From: Weissella confusa
GTDB taxonomy: Bacteria > Bacillota > Bacilli > Lactobacillales > Lactobacillaceae
Direction: 5' to 3'
Length of the DNA stretch: 35,610 nucleotides
Assembly: GCA_014332815.1 (NCBI GenBank)
Contig: JACSZT010000023.1
Coordinates: 1 to 35,610 of the forward strand
In this document: piece by piece, positions 1 to 9,135 of the stretch
How the letters are laid out: each line of letters opens with the position of its first letter
How positions within the stretch are numbered: position 1 is the first letter of the stretch
Notes under the pieces: model-generated
Seen by the model: the letters and a program-made list of their open reading frames with translations, nothing else
The model's database searches: none
Told to the model about the DNA's origin: nothing
Program-made: the position numbers and the translations under genes

Positions 1-1273
1 AAACGTTGACGAAAAAATTGTTGCGGAGCGCCGCTTAATTGCTTTGAAGGAACACATGAGCTTTAAGGAAAAGGGACAAGTCGCTAAGCTAGGTAAAGAA
101 CTACAAACTTATATCGAAATCGACCAATTGCGAGATAAGCAACGTATGTTATTTAAATGGAAAAACAGTACGTTCATTAAGAATGCCGTTGGCGAAGATA
201 TGACTAAGGCAATGCAAATTATTGCACGCCAAGAAAACGCCCTTGAAGAAGCCAATGAGTTGGTAAATAAAGTGGTAGATAGAGTGGTTGATAAGGTATA
301 CCCAGAACTGGATAAGGATAAGTTCTCAAAGTCTGAATTGCGACAACTGATCGTTGAAACAAATTCAGAAAATCGTGTGTTCTCAAATGATGAATTAGAA
401 GACCGTATGAATGACATCACAGCATTCACGATAAATCGTGAAGTATTGACGTTTACAAAGCGTCAATATAGCAGTGCAAGACTGCTACAAATGCAACGTA
501 GAAGCACTATGAATGACATGGAAAACATTTTGAAAAAGCAAGGTAAAACATGGCAAGACCTTGATGATTCAAAGGGTAAGTTGATTCAAGAATTTACCGG
601 CGAAGACCGTGAGAGTTTGGTGCGTTCAGTACGTAAGTATGCAGGTATTCAACAAATGCAACGAGTTGTCGAAGCAGAGTACAAAACAGCTATTGAAAGT
701 ACATTTAAAGAAGTGGACTACAAGGCGTTGAATTTGATTGAGAAAGAACGTCTGTATAATTTGATTAACTACTACAACCCGAAGCGAAAAGAATTAAGTG
801 AAGCGCACATTAAGGTGCTTACAGAGAAGCCACCACGCATGTTCAGTACGAACGACCACGTACAAGGACTGAAAGTATTGGCGGGACAAGAAAATATTGA
901 TAACGTTACCAATAAGTCATTGAAGCGGGTTCTTGTGAACGGTGGAACAGTGCAATTGTTCATTGGGGAAGCGTCTAATGATAAGGCAATACCACAGGAT
1001 TTGATTGAACAGGCAAAGCAAGTAAGTGGTAATGAATGGTTAAAGCGTGAACGATATACCCGTGATAGGGTTGGTGGCGATTATGGACGTATGCAATACG
1101 AAGAGACAACGCCTAAGAAATACACGAACAAGCTATTTACAGGCGCTATGATGAATATTATTTACAACCTAAGCCGTAATCAAAAGAATGAATCAGAACT
1201 CGAACATGACATGCAAGCTAAGAGTCGCCGTCAGAATCGCAGTCAGCAACATTCTTATGGAAGGGGAATGTAG
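1..1273 (+). CDS. mobA: MobQ relaxase, C-terminal part (gene continues from the window end)
   Basis: This is the 3' part of the relaxase that begins at 34693. The frame is open from base 2, and because bases 1-148 repeat 35463-35610 the two halves join in frame into a protein of about 680 residues. This part lacks the catalytic N-terminal domain. It is a charged, helical region of the kind that follows the relaxase domain in MobA/TraA proteins of Gram-positive plasmids, where it is thought to contact the transfer machinery or assist DNA unwinding; no helicase Walker motif is visible. The TTG at 44 is an internal leucine codon, not the start. A degenerate copy of the region around residues 590-620 lies at 20487-20603. 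The gene ends 55 bases before an HTH gene that has its own promoter. Confidence 0.93.
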   Translation, partial: NVDEKIVAERRLIALKEHMSFKEKGQVAKLGKELQTYIEIDQLRDKQRMLFKWKNSTFIKNAVGEDMTKAMQIIARQENALEEANELVNKVVDRVVDKVYPELDKDKFSKSELRQLIVETNSENRVFSNDELEDRMNDITAFTINREVLTFTKRQYSSARLLQMQRRSTMNDMENILKKQGKTWQDLDDSKGKLIQEFTGEDRESLVRSVRKYAGIQQMQRVVEAEYKTAIESTFKEVDYKALNLIEKERLYNLINYYNPKRKELSEAHIKVLTEKPPRMFSTNDHVQGLKVLAGQENIDNVTNKSLKRVLVNGGTVQLFIGEASNDKAIPQDLIEQAKQVSGNEWLKRERYTRDRVGGDYGRMQYEETTPKKYTNKLFTGAMMNIIYNLSRNQKNESELEHDMQAKSRRQNRSQQHSYGRGM

Positions 1274-1281
1274 TGTGCATA

Positions 1282-1314
1282 TTTAATGCACTTATGTGCA
1301 TTAAATGTTATAAT
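1282..1314 (+). promoter_or_regulatory. Promoter and operator of the first transfer unit
   Basis: A perfect 10-bp inverted repeat (TTTAATGCAC, 4-base spacer, GTGCATTAAA; 1282-1305) is followed directly by the extended -10 element TGTTATAAT (1306-1314). The repeat covers where a -35 element would lie, so a bound repressor would block the promoter. An AAGGAG site follows at 1316-1321. The core TGCAC-N4-GTGC recurs at the second transfer promoter (11246-11258). The likely binder is one of the two small regulators encoded just downstream of these promoters. Confidence 0.75.
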
Positions 1315-1328
1315 CAAGGAGTGGAGTT

Positions 1329-1562
1329 ATGAGAAAACTACCAGACAATGAAAATATGTATACCTTTACCGAAGCCAGTGAAATGATTGGTAAAAGTCGT
1401 AGTTACGTCAGTTTGTTTTTACGGCGCTATGAAGGCGATATACCTGAAAATGCCATTATCGAGAGTGGTTGGAGTAATTACATCACAGAATCAGGGCTTG
1501 AATGGTTGAATCAGGAACGTATGAAAAAAGGGCGGAATAGCCACCCAAGAAACAAGAAATAA
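1329..1562 (+). CDS. Small helix-turn-helix DNA-binding protein, probable transfer regulator
   Basis: A 77-residue basic protein. Residues 11-35 (TFTEASEMIGKSRSYVSLFL) fit a MerR/excisionase-type helix-turn-helix: an EAS-x-MIG first helix, a short turn and a recognition helix. The tail is rich in Lys and Arg. The start has AAGGAG seven bases upstream. It is the first gene after a palindromic operator-promoter and leads the transfer operon, so autoregulation or relaxosome binding is likely. The DNA-binding fold is fairly clear; the exact role is inference. Confidence 0.7.
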   Translation: MRKLPDNENMYTFTEASEMIGKSRSYVSLFLRRYEGDIPENAIIESGWSNYITESGLEWLNQERMKKGRNSHPRNKK

Positions 1563-1575
1563 GAATTGGGGGAGT

Positions 1576-2184
1576 ATGGATTTGAAATCTGAAAAATGGG
1601 ACGGTATGAAGGGCTTTGTTATTCATAACGAGCAGAAAGGTGTCATTGTTAGAGACAATAAAGTTGATAATGCAAATGAGCTAATCAAGCAAAAAGGCGT
1701 GTCAGTAGATGAAGCACGCCGTAAGTTATTCAAAAATACGATTAAGAAAAATATCAAAATTGATCCAATGAAACTAGCTGGATATTTTGAATCTAAATAT
1801 GAACCTGAAAATGCAAAGAAAGTAGCAAAGTTAGAGAGTGATAATGCTACCAAGCAATTTAAGCAAATTAAAAATGAAATGCAATTTTTTGGAGAGAGTT
1901 TTCTTGAAGGTTTTCTAGGATTTTATGGCATTAAGCTAGATAATGCTTTGGAGCGGTACGAACATAATTATCATGTGTTGGAAGTTGATGATATTAGCAA
2001 TCCAAAACAAAAAGACTATTATATTGCAGTGCCGAAGCAAGGCAATATAGATGATAAGAAAATTGCAGTGCCGAACCGAGAAATAGCCGAGCTTAATATT
2101 GCTAAGTTTTACGGCGAACAATCAGTGAAACTGCAACAAGAAAATACACAGTCATTATCAATAAAACAAGAAGAAGCGGAGTAG
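1576..2184 (+). CDS. Unrecognised cytoplasmic protein in transfer operon
   Basis: A 202-residue hydrophilic protein that I do not recognise. It has no signal peptide or membrane segment, is rich in Lys, Glu and Asn, and has a probable helical middle (residues 60-100). It sits between the HTH regulator (13 bases upstream) and the pilin-like gene (5 bases downstream), the position of TrsA/TraA-like genes in pSK41/pMRC01-type clusters, so a transfer role is likely. The chosen ATG follows GGGGGAG with only one base between; an alternative ATG at 1606 exists but has a poorer site. Confidence 0.7.
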   Translation: MDLKSEKWDGMKGFVIHNEQKGVIVRDNKVDNANELIKQKGVSVDEARRKLFKNTIKKNIKIDPMKLAGYFESKYEPENAKKVAKLESDNATKQFKQIKNEMQFFGESFLEGFLGFYGIKLDNALERYEHNYHVLEVDDISNPKQKDYYIAVPKQGNIDDKKIAVPNREIAELNIAKFYGEQSVKLQQENTQSLSIKQEEAE

Positions 2185-2189
2185 GAAAA

Positions 2190-2510
2190 ATGAAGAAATC
2201 AACAGCCCTAACATCATTAGTAGCAACGTACGGTACTTTGGTTAGTACGTTATCAGTAAGTGCAGACGCCGGCGAAGTATCAACCAAATTGAATCAGGCA
2301 GGTAATCAAATTCAAAGTATTCTAACAGGGTTGTTGGTACTTGTTGGTGTGTGTGTGGCATTGTTCATTATTATCAAGAAGTTGCCAACAATTGATGATC
2401 CACGTGAAAAGTCTGAATTGTTCCGAAGTGTTGGTAGTGTTGCAGGTGCAGTAGCCGTAGGAGCTGCCGTTGTATGGTTGCTACCATGGGTATTCAGCTT
2501 GTTTAACTAA
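2190..2510 (+). CDS. CagC-family T4SS pilin-like membrane protein
   Basis: A 106-residue protein with a signal-like N-terminus (residues 1-26, SVSADA before the likely cleavage point), a short amphipathic stretch, and two hydrophobic segments at about 43-63 and 80-103 separated by a charged loop (KKLPTIDDPREKSE). This is the layout of VirB2-like pilin subunits and of the CagC/TrsB family of Gram-positive type IV secretion systems. It is expected to sit in the membrane as the pilus or channel subunit. It lies five bases after the preceding gene and just before the VirB3-like gene, the usual VirB2-VirB3 order. Confidence 0.75.
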   Translation: MKKSTALTSLVATYGTLVSTLSVSADAGEVSTKLNQAGNQIQSILTGLLVLVGVCVALFIIIKKLPTIDDPREKSELFRSVGSVAGAVAVGAAVVWLLPWVFSLFN

Positions 2511-2547
2511 TTGAATAAATTCAAGTCAATCAAAAACAGGAGAAACC

Positions 2548-2886
2548 ATGAAAAAAGGTAAAGAGTTTATTTTCCCTGAAAACGTTGAGAAGGAATACGG
2601 CGTTTGGCGAGATTACACTTTAAAGGACATTGGTTATCTAGCCCTGACAGTCGGTGTTGGTTTAGCGTTTGTGGCAGTCCCGCCTTATGGAGTGTACTTT
2701 ACCGTGTTTAAGATTGTGCTTGTCATAATAGCCATGACGATTGTCATGGCTATTTTAACAATCAAGCCAATTTCATCACGGCGAAACATCAGGGTTCGTG
2801 ATTATCTGAAAACACGACGACAATATAACGCAAGTCAGAAGCTATTTTTCTTAAAGCCAAAGTCCGATTCAAGGAGAAATAAGTAA
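2548..2886 (+). CDS. VirB3-like inner-membrane protein (TrsC/PrgI-like)
   Basis: A 112-residue protein with a charged N-terminus (FIFPENVEKEYGVWRDYTLK), two adjacent membrane segments at about 27-46 and 50-72, and a basic C-terminal tail. This is the form of VirB3/PrgI/TcpE-type proteins, which bind the VirB4 ATPase at the membrane. It follows the CagC-like pilin gene and shares one base (TAATG) with trsD, which supports translational coupling. The family is assigned from architecture and position rather than a diagnostic motif. Confidence 0.7.
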   Translation: MKKGKEFIFPENVEKEYGVWRDYTLKDIGYLALTVGVGLAFVAVPPYGVYFTVFKIVLVIIAMTIVMAILTIKPISSRRNIRVRDYLKTRRQYNASQKLFFLKPKSDSRRNK

Positions 2887-3554
2887 TGGTATCAATCAAG
2901 CGAGATAAGTCAAAACAAAATAAAGGTTTGGAGTGGGACTACCAAGCGCCAAAAATCAATTCAGGTAAAGAAACCATTGATGAGATGAGCTTAATTACCG
3001 GTATGTACGGCAATTATCAAGTCCTTAAAACCGGACAATTAGCGGGGATTCTATCAGTCAGCGGTATTAACCTTGATTTGCTAAGTGAAGCAGAACAACA
3101 AGACGTGTTCGCAGACTATGGAGCATTCTTAATGAGTACACTTGGTGCGGGTGTTAATGACAGCTTGCAGTTCATTGAGCTAACCGTTCCGGTAAACATG
3201 ACAGCTTATATCAACGGTTTAAAGCATAAGTATTTTGAGTTGGAACAGTTGGATAATCCGACAGAATCCGAAAAATTTAAAACGCAGTTGGTGGCAAGTT
3301 ATCTGGATCACTTTACGACAATTCAAAACAACAAGAATATGACAACCAAGCAACACCTTGTTGTCGTTAAAGTCGCAATTAAAGACAAGAAGTTATCAAG
3401 TCTGAAAGTTGCGGTAGAGCAATTAGATGAAAAAATGGCACAAGTGCAACGTGATTTAGAGAACGCACTCACGGATTTTGACGTGGTAGCCAAGCCGTTA
3501 TCAAGTATTGAAGTTCAGGGCGTATTGAAGAACTTAATTAACTACAACGGTTAA
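2886..3554 (+). CDS. trsD: TrsD-like conjugation protein (VirB4 N-terminal-like partner)
   Basis: A 222-residue soluble protein with no ATPase motifs. It resembles TraD/TrsD of pSK41/pGO1-type clusters, where a separate protein like the VirB4 N-terminal region is encoded just before the VirB4 ATPase. The body carries a beta-rich part (GNYQVLKTGQLAGILSVSG) and a helical end. It overlaps the VirB3-like gene by one base and ends 20 bases before trsE. Role inferred: adaptor of the VirB4 ATPase in the membrane complex. Confidence 0.72.
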   Translation: MVSIKRDKSKQNKGLEWDYQAPKINSGKETIDEMSLITGMYGNYQVLKTGQLAGILSVSGINLDLLSEAEQQDVFADYGAFLMSTLGAGVNDSLQFIELTVPVNMTAYINGLKHKYFELEQLDNPTESEKFKTQLVASYLDHFTTIQNNKNMTTKQHLVVVKVAIKDKKLSSLKVAVEQLDEKMAQVQRDLENALTDFDVVAKPLSSIEVQGVLKNLINYNG

Positions 3555-3574
3555 TTTACATATAGGAGAATGGT

Positions 3575-5587
3575 ATGAAAATTTTAGATATTATGACGGG
3601 TAAATTGAAGCCAACATCAGAATCTGATGAAGAATCGCCCATTGAAATTCTTGATTTAAAGGTGAATGAACAAGAAAACTTTATGAATATGGTAGACAGC
3701 GATAGTCTACATTCTTTGTTCCCGTTCAGTTGGGAACAATACCCAACCTATGTGCAATCAGGTGAGAATTTTATAAGAGTAATTGCCGTTACCGATTATC
3801 CAAAGCGTGTATATGGTAATTGGTTATCTGAATTAAAGCGCAAAAAAGGCACAATCGATATAGTTCAGTACATCGAGAGTGCCGGAGATACAGCTATGAT
3901 TAGTCGTTATAAGAAGACAATTCAGAATAAAGAAGCTGAATTGCTTAATACTCACGACCCATATAAGCAGAAACAACTGCAAAAATACATTGATAGTGCG
4001 AATATGCAGTTGGATAAGTACCTTGATAATTCTACCACGTTTGTTTACCAACACATGCTTATCTACGTACGTGCCAATAGTTTGGAAGAACTAGATACAG
4101 TGACGGATAACGTTAAGAATACGTTGATTAAGTTACAGATGAAGCTACAAGTACCTGTTAAAGCAACTTTCCAAGCGTTTTGGTCTGCTATGCCAATCAA
4201 TCAAAACTTATTAAGTGAATACACGTATAAAGAGAGCAATACAGAAGTAGCAAGCAGTATGTTCCCATTTGATGACGCCGAAATTCTTGATTTAAAGCCA
4301 CGTAGTGACATTGAAGGTGTCAATAAAGACACTAATTCACTTATTGCAATCGATATGTTAGACCGCAATAAGACTTTGAATCAAAATATGGTGGTTATTG
4401 GAACATCAGGGGTTGGTAAGACAACATATATGACGCAAAAGATTTTGCGATACGCAATTCAAGATTATCAAATCTACATTATTGATCCAGAAAATGAATA
4501 CACCAAAATTGTTAAAAAACTAGGCGGAGAAGTGCTACACCTAACATCTAATGCCAAGCAAAAGATTAACCCGCTACAAATTTTTTCAGAAGAAATTTTG
4601 AGTGCTGATGAAGCAGTCACGAATCTTGATGACCTTGTTAAGGATAAAATCCAACGCATTAAGGGATTCTTTGAAGTGTTGAAGTCAGACATGACGCAAG
4701 TTGAGAAGGCGATTATGGACGGCGTTGTGAAGCAAGCATATATCAATAGTGGTGTTTTGAAATATGAGCGCTTGTCAGATATTGCTAACGACCAATGGCC
4801 AACATTGAGTAATGTCTATGATGAGCTAACAAAGTTGAAAGAACGAGACGCCGAGAAGTTTGAGTTAATCCGAGAGTTCTACTACATTTTGAGCAGTTAT
4901 ACGAACGGATCAAACACGCTTTTTGACGGTCATACGAATATTGACCTAACAGCCAAGATTGTATCGTTTGATTTAAAGCCTTTGCAGTCGGAGCAAGAAG
5001 TGCAAGCCGGAGCATATTTAACAACGTTCCAGTATTTGTGGGACGAAATTACAAAAGACCGTCACACACGCAAGAAGTTGTTTGTTGATGAGTTCCACTT
5101 TTTGACACTTCATAAAGCGGCTGCCACTTTTTTCCACCAAGCATACAAGCGTTTCCGTAAGTATAACGCCGGAGCTATTGCCGGTACGCAACAGATTCAA
5201 GACGTTATCGAAGGTGCAACCGACAGCGGTCAGAACATTGGAGAAGCCATTATTGGTAATAGTTATACCAAAGTATTTTTCGGACTAGACGGTAAAGGTG
5301 TTGATGACGTTATCACTAAGTTACGTATGACATTTTCTGATAAGGAGAAGAAGTTGCTAGAACGCCGGAGACAAGGTGACGCTCTCATGATTTATGGTAG
5401 TCAGCGAGCATTCATGAAGGTTGAGCTAACCGAAGAAGAATTGCGACTAATTGACGAAGAAGCATACAAGTTGAAATATAACCGGGATAATAGTGAACAA
5501 CCAAATTATCAAGAACGTGTTATGTTGACGCCGAGTGAGATTGAAATGTTGACGACTGGAAATCTGGGGGATATGGGGAATGAATAA
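3575..5587 (+). CDS. trsE: VirB4-type conjugation ATPase (TrsE)
   Basis: A 670-residue ATPase powering substrate transfer and pilus or channel assembly. Walker A is GTSGVGKT at residues 276-283 and Walker B is LFVDEFHF with Asp505-Glu506. The DPENEY motif after the P-loop and the GTQQ motif further on are typical of VirB4/TraC proteins. The N-terminal 250 residues are the VirB4 interaction domain. No strong membrane segment is seen, so membrane binding should come from the VirB3-like partner. The start has GGAG eight bases upstream. The 3' end overlaps trsF by eight bases, so expression is coupled. Confidence 0.95.
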   Translation: MKILDIMTGKLKPTSESDEESPIEILDLKVNEQENFMNMVDSDSLHSLFPFSWEQYPTYVQSGENFIRVIAVTDYPKRVYGNWLSELKRKKGTIDIVQYIESAGDTAMISRYKKTIQNKEAELLNTHDPYKQKQLQKYIDSANMQLDKYLDNSTTFVYQHMLIYVRANSLEELDTVTDNVKNTLIKLQMKLQVPVKATFQAFWSAMPINQNLLSEYTYKESNTEVASSMFPFDDAEILDLKPRSDIEGVNKDTNSLIAIDMLDRNKTLNQNMVVIGTSGVGKTTYMTQKILRYAIQDYQIYIIDPENEYTKIVKKLGGEVLHLTSNAKQKINPLQIFSEEILSADEAVTNLDDLVKDKIQRIKGFFEVLKSDMTQVEKAIMDGVVKQAYINSGVLKYERLSDIANDQWPTLSNVYDELTKLKERDAEKFELIREFYYILSSYTNGSNTLFDGHTNIDLTAKIVSFDLKPLQSEQEVQAGAYLTTFQYLWDEITKDRHTRKKLFVDEFHFLTLHKAAATFFHQAYKRFRKYNAGAIAGTQQIQDVIEGATDSGQNIGEAIIGNSYTKVFFGLDGKGVDDVITKLRMTFSDKEKKLLERRRQGDALMIYGSQRAFMKVELTEEELRLIDEEAYKLKYNRDNSEQPNYQERVMLTPSEIEMLTTGNLGDMGNE

Positions 5588-6995
5588 GAATCTGGACTTA
5601 TTGAATATCGAAGTTGGAACATTTGAACGAGTTAAGCATGTGCTAACTCTTAAAATTAGTAAGTCACAGTTCAGATACGATAGTATCAACGAACTAAACG
5701 AGTTGAAATTACCGAATGAAAACTTTCTGCCGGTAAAATCAATTCAAGAAAAAGATAATAACGTGATTATTGAATACCTGTTATCAAATGACGCAATGAG
5801 TTTGAAGGAAATACCTAAGCAACGTAAGGCGATCAAAACAGCCATTGCTAAGCGCATTATGGAACAAGACGTGCTAAGTGATAACACTTATAACATCTCA
5901 ATGAATCCCGCCAACATCTGGTATTACCCGATGAACAAAGTTTGGTACGCATATCGAGCTAATGAATCAATGCCATACGATGACCGATTCAACGCACTTA
6001 CACGATATAAAGCGGTAATTTTGTACATCATGACCGGCGCACCGTATGAACGCTTGCTAACGAATCCGCAAGAAGCTATGCCTAAGTCGAAAGACGAGTT
6101 AATCAATCAAATAATCAATGCAGTTAATGTTGAAGACTTGAAGAGCATTGTTAGAAGTATTGATGAATATGTGGCTTATCGTGAGTGGCAAGACGTTGAT
6201 AGGCAAATTCAAAAATCCAAGAAACGTACCGCAATTATTGCCGGCGTAATTGGTATATCAGCAATTCTATTAGTAGCGGGTGTACATCATGCTGATAATG
6301 CAAAATATGCGCAATTAGAGCAAGCCAACAAGAATAAAGTGATTCAAGTTGAAGCAAAGTCAAAGCTACAATTAGCAATTGCTAATAAAGACTGGAAATC
6401 AGCTAATGAAGCTATGGAACGTGCAGGTTATAGCCGTAAGCAAAAAGTTGCGACTTACTTAGATATTAAGCAATACCAACAAGCGCTCAATACAGACAGC
6501 ACGAAAGTTCTTGAAATCGTTAAGCGAGCATACCAGAATAACGACGAAAAAGCCGTTTTAACGCTTAAAACACCGAGTGGCACGCTTGATAAGAACAAAG
6601 ACCAACTAGCCCTTGAAAAGCATATTATCAACTATGATGAGCAAGATTTGACGGAACAAGTATCGTTTGCCACTAATCCAGACGTATTGTTGCGACTAGG
6701 ACGAGCATTTGTAGCACACGACAATGAGCAATATGCAAATATGGCGCAAAAGAAATTAGCCGGTATTGATACGACTAAGGCGAAGTATTTGCAAGCCATT
6801 ATGGACTTAAAGTCAGTTACCAAGCGTCGTGATGACGCCCAAAAGAAACTAGATGACGCCAACCATATTGATGATAAGGACGATTCGAAGAAGGATAAAG
6901 TCAAGTCTGCACAAAGTGACGTGGACAATGCTAATAAGGATATTAAGACAGCACAAAAGAAGGTTGATGACTTAAAGAAAAAAGTAGGGTACTAA
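5580..6995 (+). CDS. trsF: TrsF-like bitopic conjugation protein, EssB-like layout
   Basis: A 471-residue protein in the TraF/TrsF position. It has a cytoplasmic domain of about 210 residues, one membrane segment at about 216-235 (AIIAGVIGISAILLVAGV), an outer helical part that looks like TPR-type repeats (KDWKSANEAMERAGYSRKQK and following), and a Lys/Asp-rich coiled coil from about residue 400 to the end. The layout recalls EssB/YukC of type VII secretion; that resemblance is from architecture only. It overlaps trsE by eight bases and stops one base before trsG. Confidence 0.72.
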   Translation: MNKNLDLLNIEVGTFERVKHVLTLKISKSQFRYDSINELNELKLPNENFLPVKSIQEKDNNVIIEYLLSNDAMSLKEIPKQRKAIKTAIAKRIMEQDVLSDNTYNISMNPANIWYYPMNKVWYAYRANESMPYDDRFNALTRYKAVILYIMTGAPYERLLTNPQEAMPKSKDELINQIINAVNVEDLKSIVRSIDEYVAYREWQDVDRQIQKSKKRTAIIAGVIGISAILLVAGVHHADNAKYAQLEQANKNKVIQVEAKSKLQLAIANKDWKSANEAMERAGYSRKQKVATYLDIKQYQQALNTDSTKVLEIVKRAYQNNDEKAVLTLKTPSGTLDKNKDQLALEKHIINYDEQDLTEQVSFATNPDVLLRLGRAFVAHDNEQYANMAQKKLAGIDTTKAKYLQAIMDLKSVTKRRDDAQKKLDDANHIDDKDDSKKDKVKSAQSDVDNANKDIKTAQKKVDDLKKKVGY

Positions 6996-6996
6996 C

Positions 6997-8142
6997 ATGA
7001 AAGTTTTATCTTACAAAAATAAAAGCTACAAAGTATACGCATACATTTTGGTGGGTGTAATAGGTTTATGTGTGGTACTCATATCAGCAATTACCGGACA
7101 ATTAAAACAGAATGATTGTGGTGACGGCACAACCACATCAGTCAACATCAATAACGCCGATCAGAAGAAGAATGCCAAAGCGATATACAATTTTTTGGTT
7201 CAAAATTATGGTGCAACACCGCAGGGAGCAGCCGGCGTATTAGGTAATTTCACACAAGAAAGTCAGTTGAACCCAAGCGCCGTTGAATATAAAGATAAGC
7301 CTTTGTCAGGACACGGGTTAGGTCAGTGGACGGCAGATAGAACTACGAATCTGATGAATTTTGCCAAAGAAAAAAACAAGCCGTGGGATAACATAGGCTT
7401 GCAATTAGAGTTTTTAGATAGCGAATTAAAAACATCAGAAAAGGGTGCGGTTAAAGTCTTGAAATCAACAAGCGTTGAAGAAGCAACGGCACAGTGGCAA
7501 ACACTATTTGAACGAGCAGGAAAACCTGTTATGGGTAATAGACTTAACTATGCTAGTAAGTGGTTTGCTGAATTTGGTACATCTGATCCGGTATCAGCAA
7601 GCGCACAAGATAATGCGTCAACTGGTGCAATTGAGCAACTGGTTTGTGGTAACGATTCAACAGCCGAAACAACGGATTTAATCAAGTCAGCTAAGTCCAT
7701 GCTAGGTTACTTTTATTACGTGCAATCACACCCAAGTTCAGATTTAGGAAATGACTTGTTAAAGCCTAACAAAGCGGGTGGTACTGATTGTTCAGGGTTC
7801 GTTTGGTTAGCATTACACAAAGCGGGATATAAAGTGCCTGCAAATATGGGCTGGTTTACTGGAACAATGGCTAGTGACGCCAAAGGCGCACACCAATATT
7901 TGAAGCAGGTAGACACTAACCAAGCCAAAGCTGGCGATATTGTCATTGTTAATCAAGGTGTAGGGGCTGGTAATAACGGTCACACTGCTATTCTGTTAGA
8001 AGACTGGAAGGGCAAGGACACTAAGATTATCCAAGAAGGTGGCGACTTAACAGGACACGTTAATGAAGGTAAGTTTGGAACATCATTCTCTATCTTGCTA
8101 GGCGGTGGGGACGTTGTGATGGCGCGCCCCGTAGCAAAATAA
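6997..8142 (+). CDS. trsG: Two-domain peptidoglycan hydrolase of the transfer apparatus (TrsG)
   Basis: A 381-residue VirB1-like wall hydrolase that would open a local passage for the channel. A basic N-terminus and one membrane segment at about 13-32 anchor it outside the cell. Next comes a lysozyme-like domain (about 60-165) with GVLGNFTQESQLNP, where the Glu is the likely catalytic acid, and GHGLGQWT as in phage-tail lysozymes. The C-terminal domain (about 225-375) is CHAP/NlpC-P60-like with Cys265 in TDCSGF and His329 in NGHTAILLED. This pairing is standard for TraG/TrsG/TcpG-type proteins. Confidence 0.92.
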   Translation: MKVLSYKNKSYKVYAYILVGVIGLCVVLISAITGQLKQNDCGDGTTTSVNINNADQKKNAKAIYNFLVQNYGATPQGAAGVLGNFTQESQLNPSAVEYKDKPLSGHGLGQWTADRTTNLMNFAKEKNKPWDNIGLQLEFLDSELKTSEKGAVKVLKSTSVEEATAQWQTLFERAGKPVMGNRLNYASKWFAEFGTSDPVSASAQDNASTGAIEQLVCGNDSTAETTDLIKSAKSMLGYFYYVQSHPSSDLGNDLLKPNKAGGTDCSGFVWLALHKAGYKVPANMGWFTGTMASDAKGAHQYLKQVDTNQAKAGDIVIVNQGVGAGNNGHTAILLEDWKGKDTKIIQEGGDLTGHVNEGKFGTSFSILLGGGDVVMARPVAK

Positions 8143-8156
8143 TTAGGAGTAAGTAA

Positions 8157-8762
8157 ATGAAGAAAACAACGATAGCAATTAGTGTTTTAGCAGTGGTATC
8201 AGCAATAGCTTTGTGCGTCAACTGGTATAACAACAATCACACAACAACAGAGTTGAAAGAAGTTAAGAAAGAACTTAATACCCAATCTCATAAAAACAAA
8301 GTGCTTTATGCAGAGAATCAAACGTTAAGTACACAATTGCGCAGTTATGAAAGAGATGCTAACAATGTAGGTAAGAGTTCATCAGAGTTAGAGTTCAATA
8401 CGGTTGCTAACAAGTATTTAGACACTATGTTTAATTTCGAGCCAGATACTTATAACAAGCGCAAGGATTCAATGCACGACATCATTACAGATGAACTATA
8501 CCAACAATATTTTCCCAAAAATCAGAATTTTGGCGATTCAAATAATGTTTCATCAAAGTTGGATAATGCTACTATCTACACGCAGTCACAGCAGGGCAGT
8601 GATATGAAGGGATTAGCAGTCGTCACTTACGAGAGTAAGTCAGGCGATAATGATTGGCGAAAGTCTACTGAAATGTACCAAATTAAGTTTGATACCACCA
8701 AGTCACAAATCACAGACGTTCAAAATTTGGGAAGTAGTTTTGAATCCAAGAATGTTAAATAA
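8157..8762 (+). CDS. Bitopic conjugation protein, possibly VirB8-like
   Basis: A 201-residue protein with an N-terminal membrane segment (about 5-23), then a short coiled coil (TTELKEVKKELNTQSHKNKV) and an outer domain of about 120 residues containing a repeated-strand region (GLAVVTYESKSGDNDWRKST). One N-terminal anchor followed by an NTF2-like domain is the plan of VirB8-like proteins such as TraM of pIP501, so a scaffold role is plausible. No diagnostic motif was seen. It follows trsG by 14 bases with AGGAG before the ATG. Confidence 0.55.
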   Translation: MKKTTIAISVLAVVSAIALCVNWYNNNHTTTELKEVKKELNTQSHKNKVLYAENQTLSTQLRSYERDANNVGKSSSELEFNTVANKYLDTMFNFEPDTYNKRKDSMHDIITDELYQQYFPKNQNFGDSNNVSSKLDNATIYTQSQQGSDMKGLAVVTYESKSGDNDWRKSTEMYQIKFDTTKSQITDVQNLGSSFESKNVK

Positions 8763-8763
8763 G

Positions 8764-9132
8764 ATGAAATCAATAGTTAAAGTAACATTATTTGCGGTTA
8801 TTGGTGTATTAGTTGGTGGATTTGTGACACACAATTACGTGAATTATGTTGAAAAAAAGCAAGTAGCCGTTGATTTAAAGCGGGTTAATAATCTCAATAA
8901 CAAAACAATTTTTTTCTACCGAGATGATTGCCCAGATTGCCAATCAGTTTTTCATAAAGTTTATTGGCACAACGTATTGAAGCAGGACGTTGTTTTCGTG
9001 AACATGAACAATGTAAGTAACTGCAAGTATGTTGAGCAATACAAGTTAGTGAGTGTACCGACTTTCTATCAAGGCAAGACAGCATACACCGGAACTAGTA
9101 CAGAGACATTGAATAAAGTGTTAGGGGATTAA
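8764..9132 (+). CDS. Membrane-anchored thioredoxin-like protein in transfer cluster
   Basis: A 122-residue protein with an N-terminal membrane segment (about 6-26) and a thioredoxin-like domain carrying Cys56-Pro-Asp-Cys59 in YRDDCPDCQS, followed by VPTFYQG with the cis-proline typical of the fold. It would act outside the membrane on disulfides, perhaps those of the transfer apparatus. The ATG at 8764 is chosen because it sits one base after the previous stop and directly before the anchor; an upstream reading in this frame overlaps the preceding gene and has no good ribosome site. ATG 8752 is an alternative. Confidence 0.8.
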   Translation: MKSIVKVTLFAVIGVLVGGFVTHNYVNYVEKKQVAVDLKRVNNLNNKTIFFYRDDCPDCQSVFHKVYWHNVLKQDVVFVNMNNVSNCKYVEQYKLVSVPTFYQGKTAYTGTSTETLNKVLGD

Positions 9133-9135
9133 ATT

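Noticed and set aside
8650..8763. N-terminal extension of the thioredoxin-like protein
   Set aside because: Overlaps the previous gene in another frame, has no ribosome site, and would put 38 polar residues before the membrane anchor.
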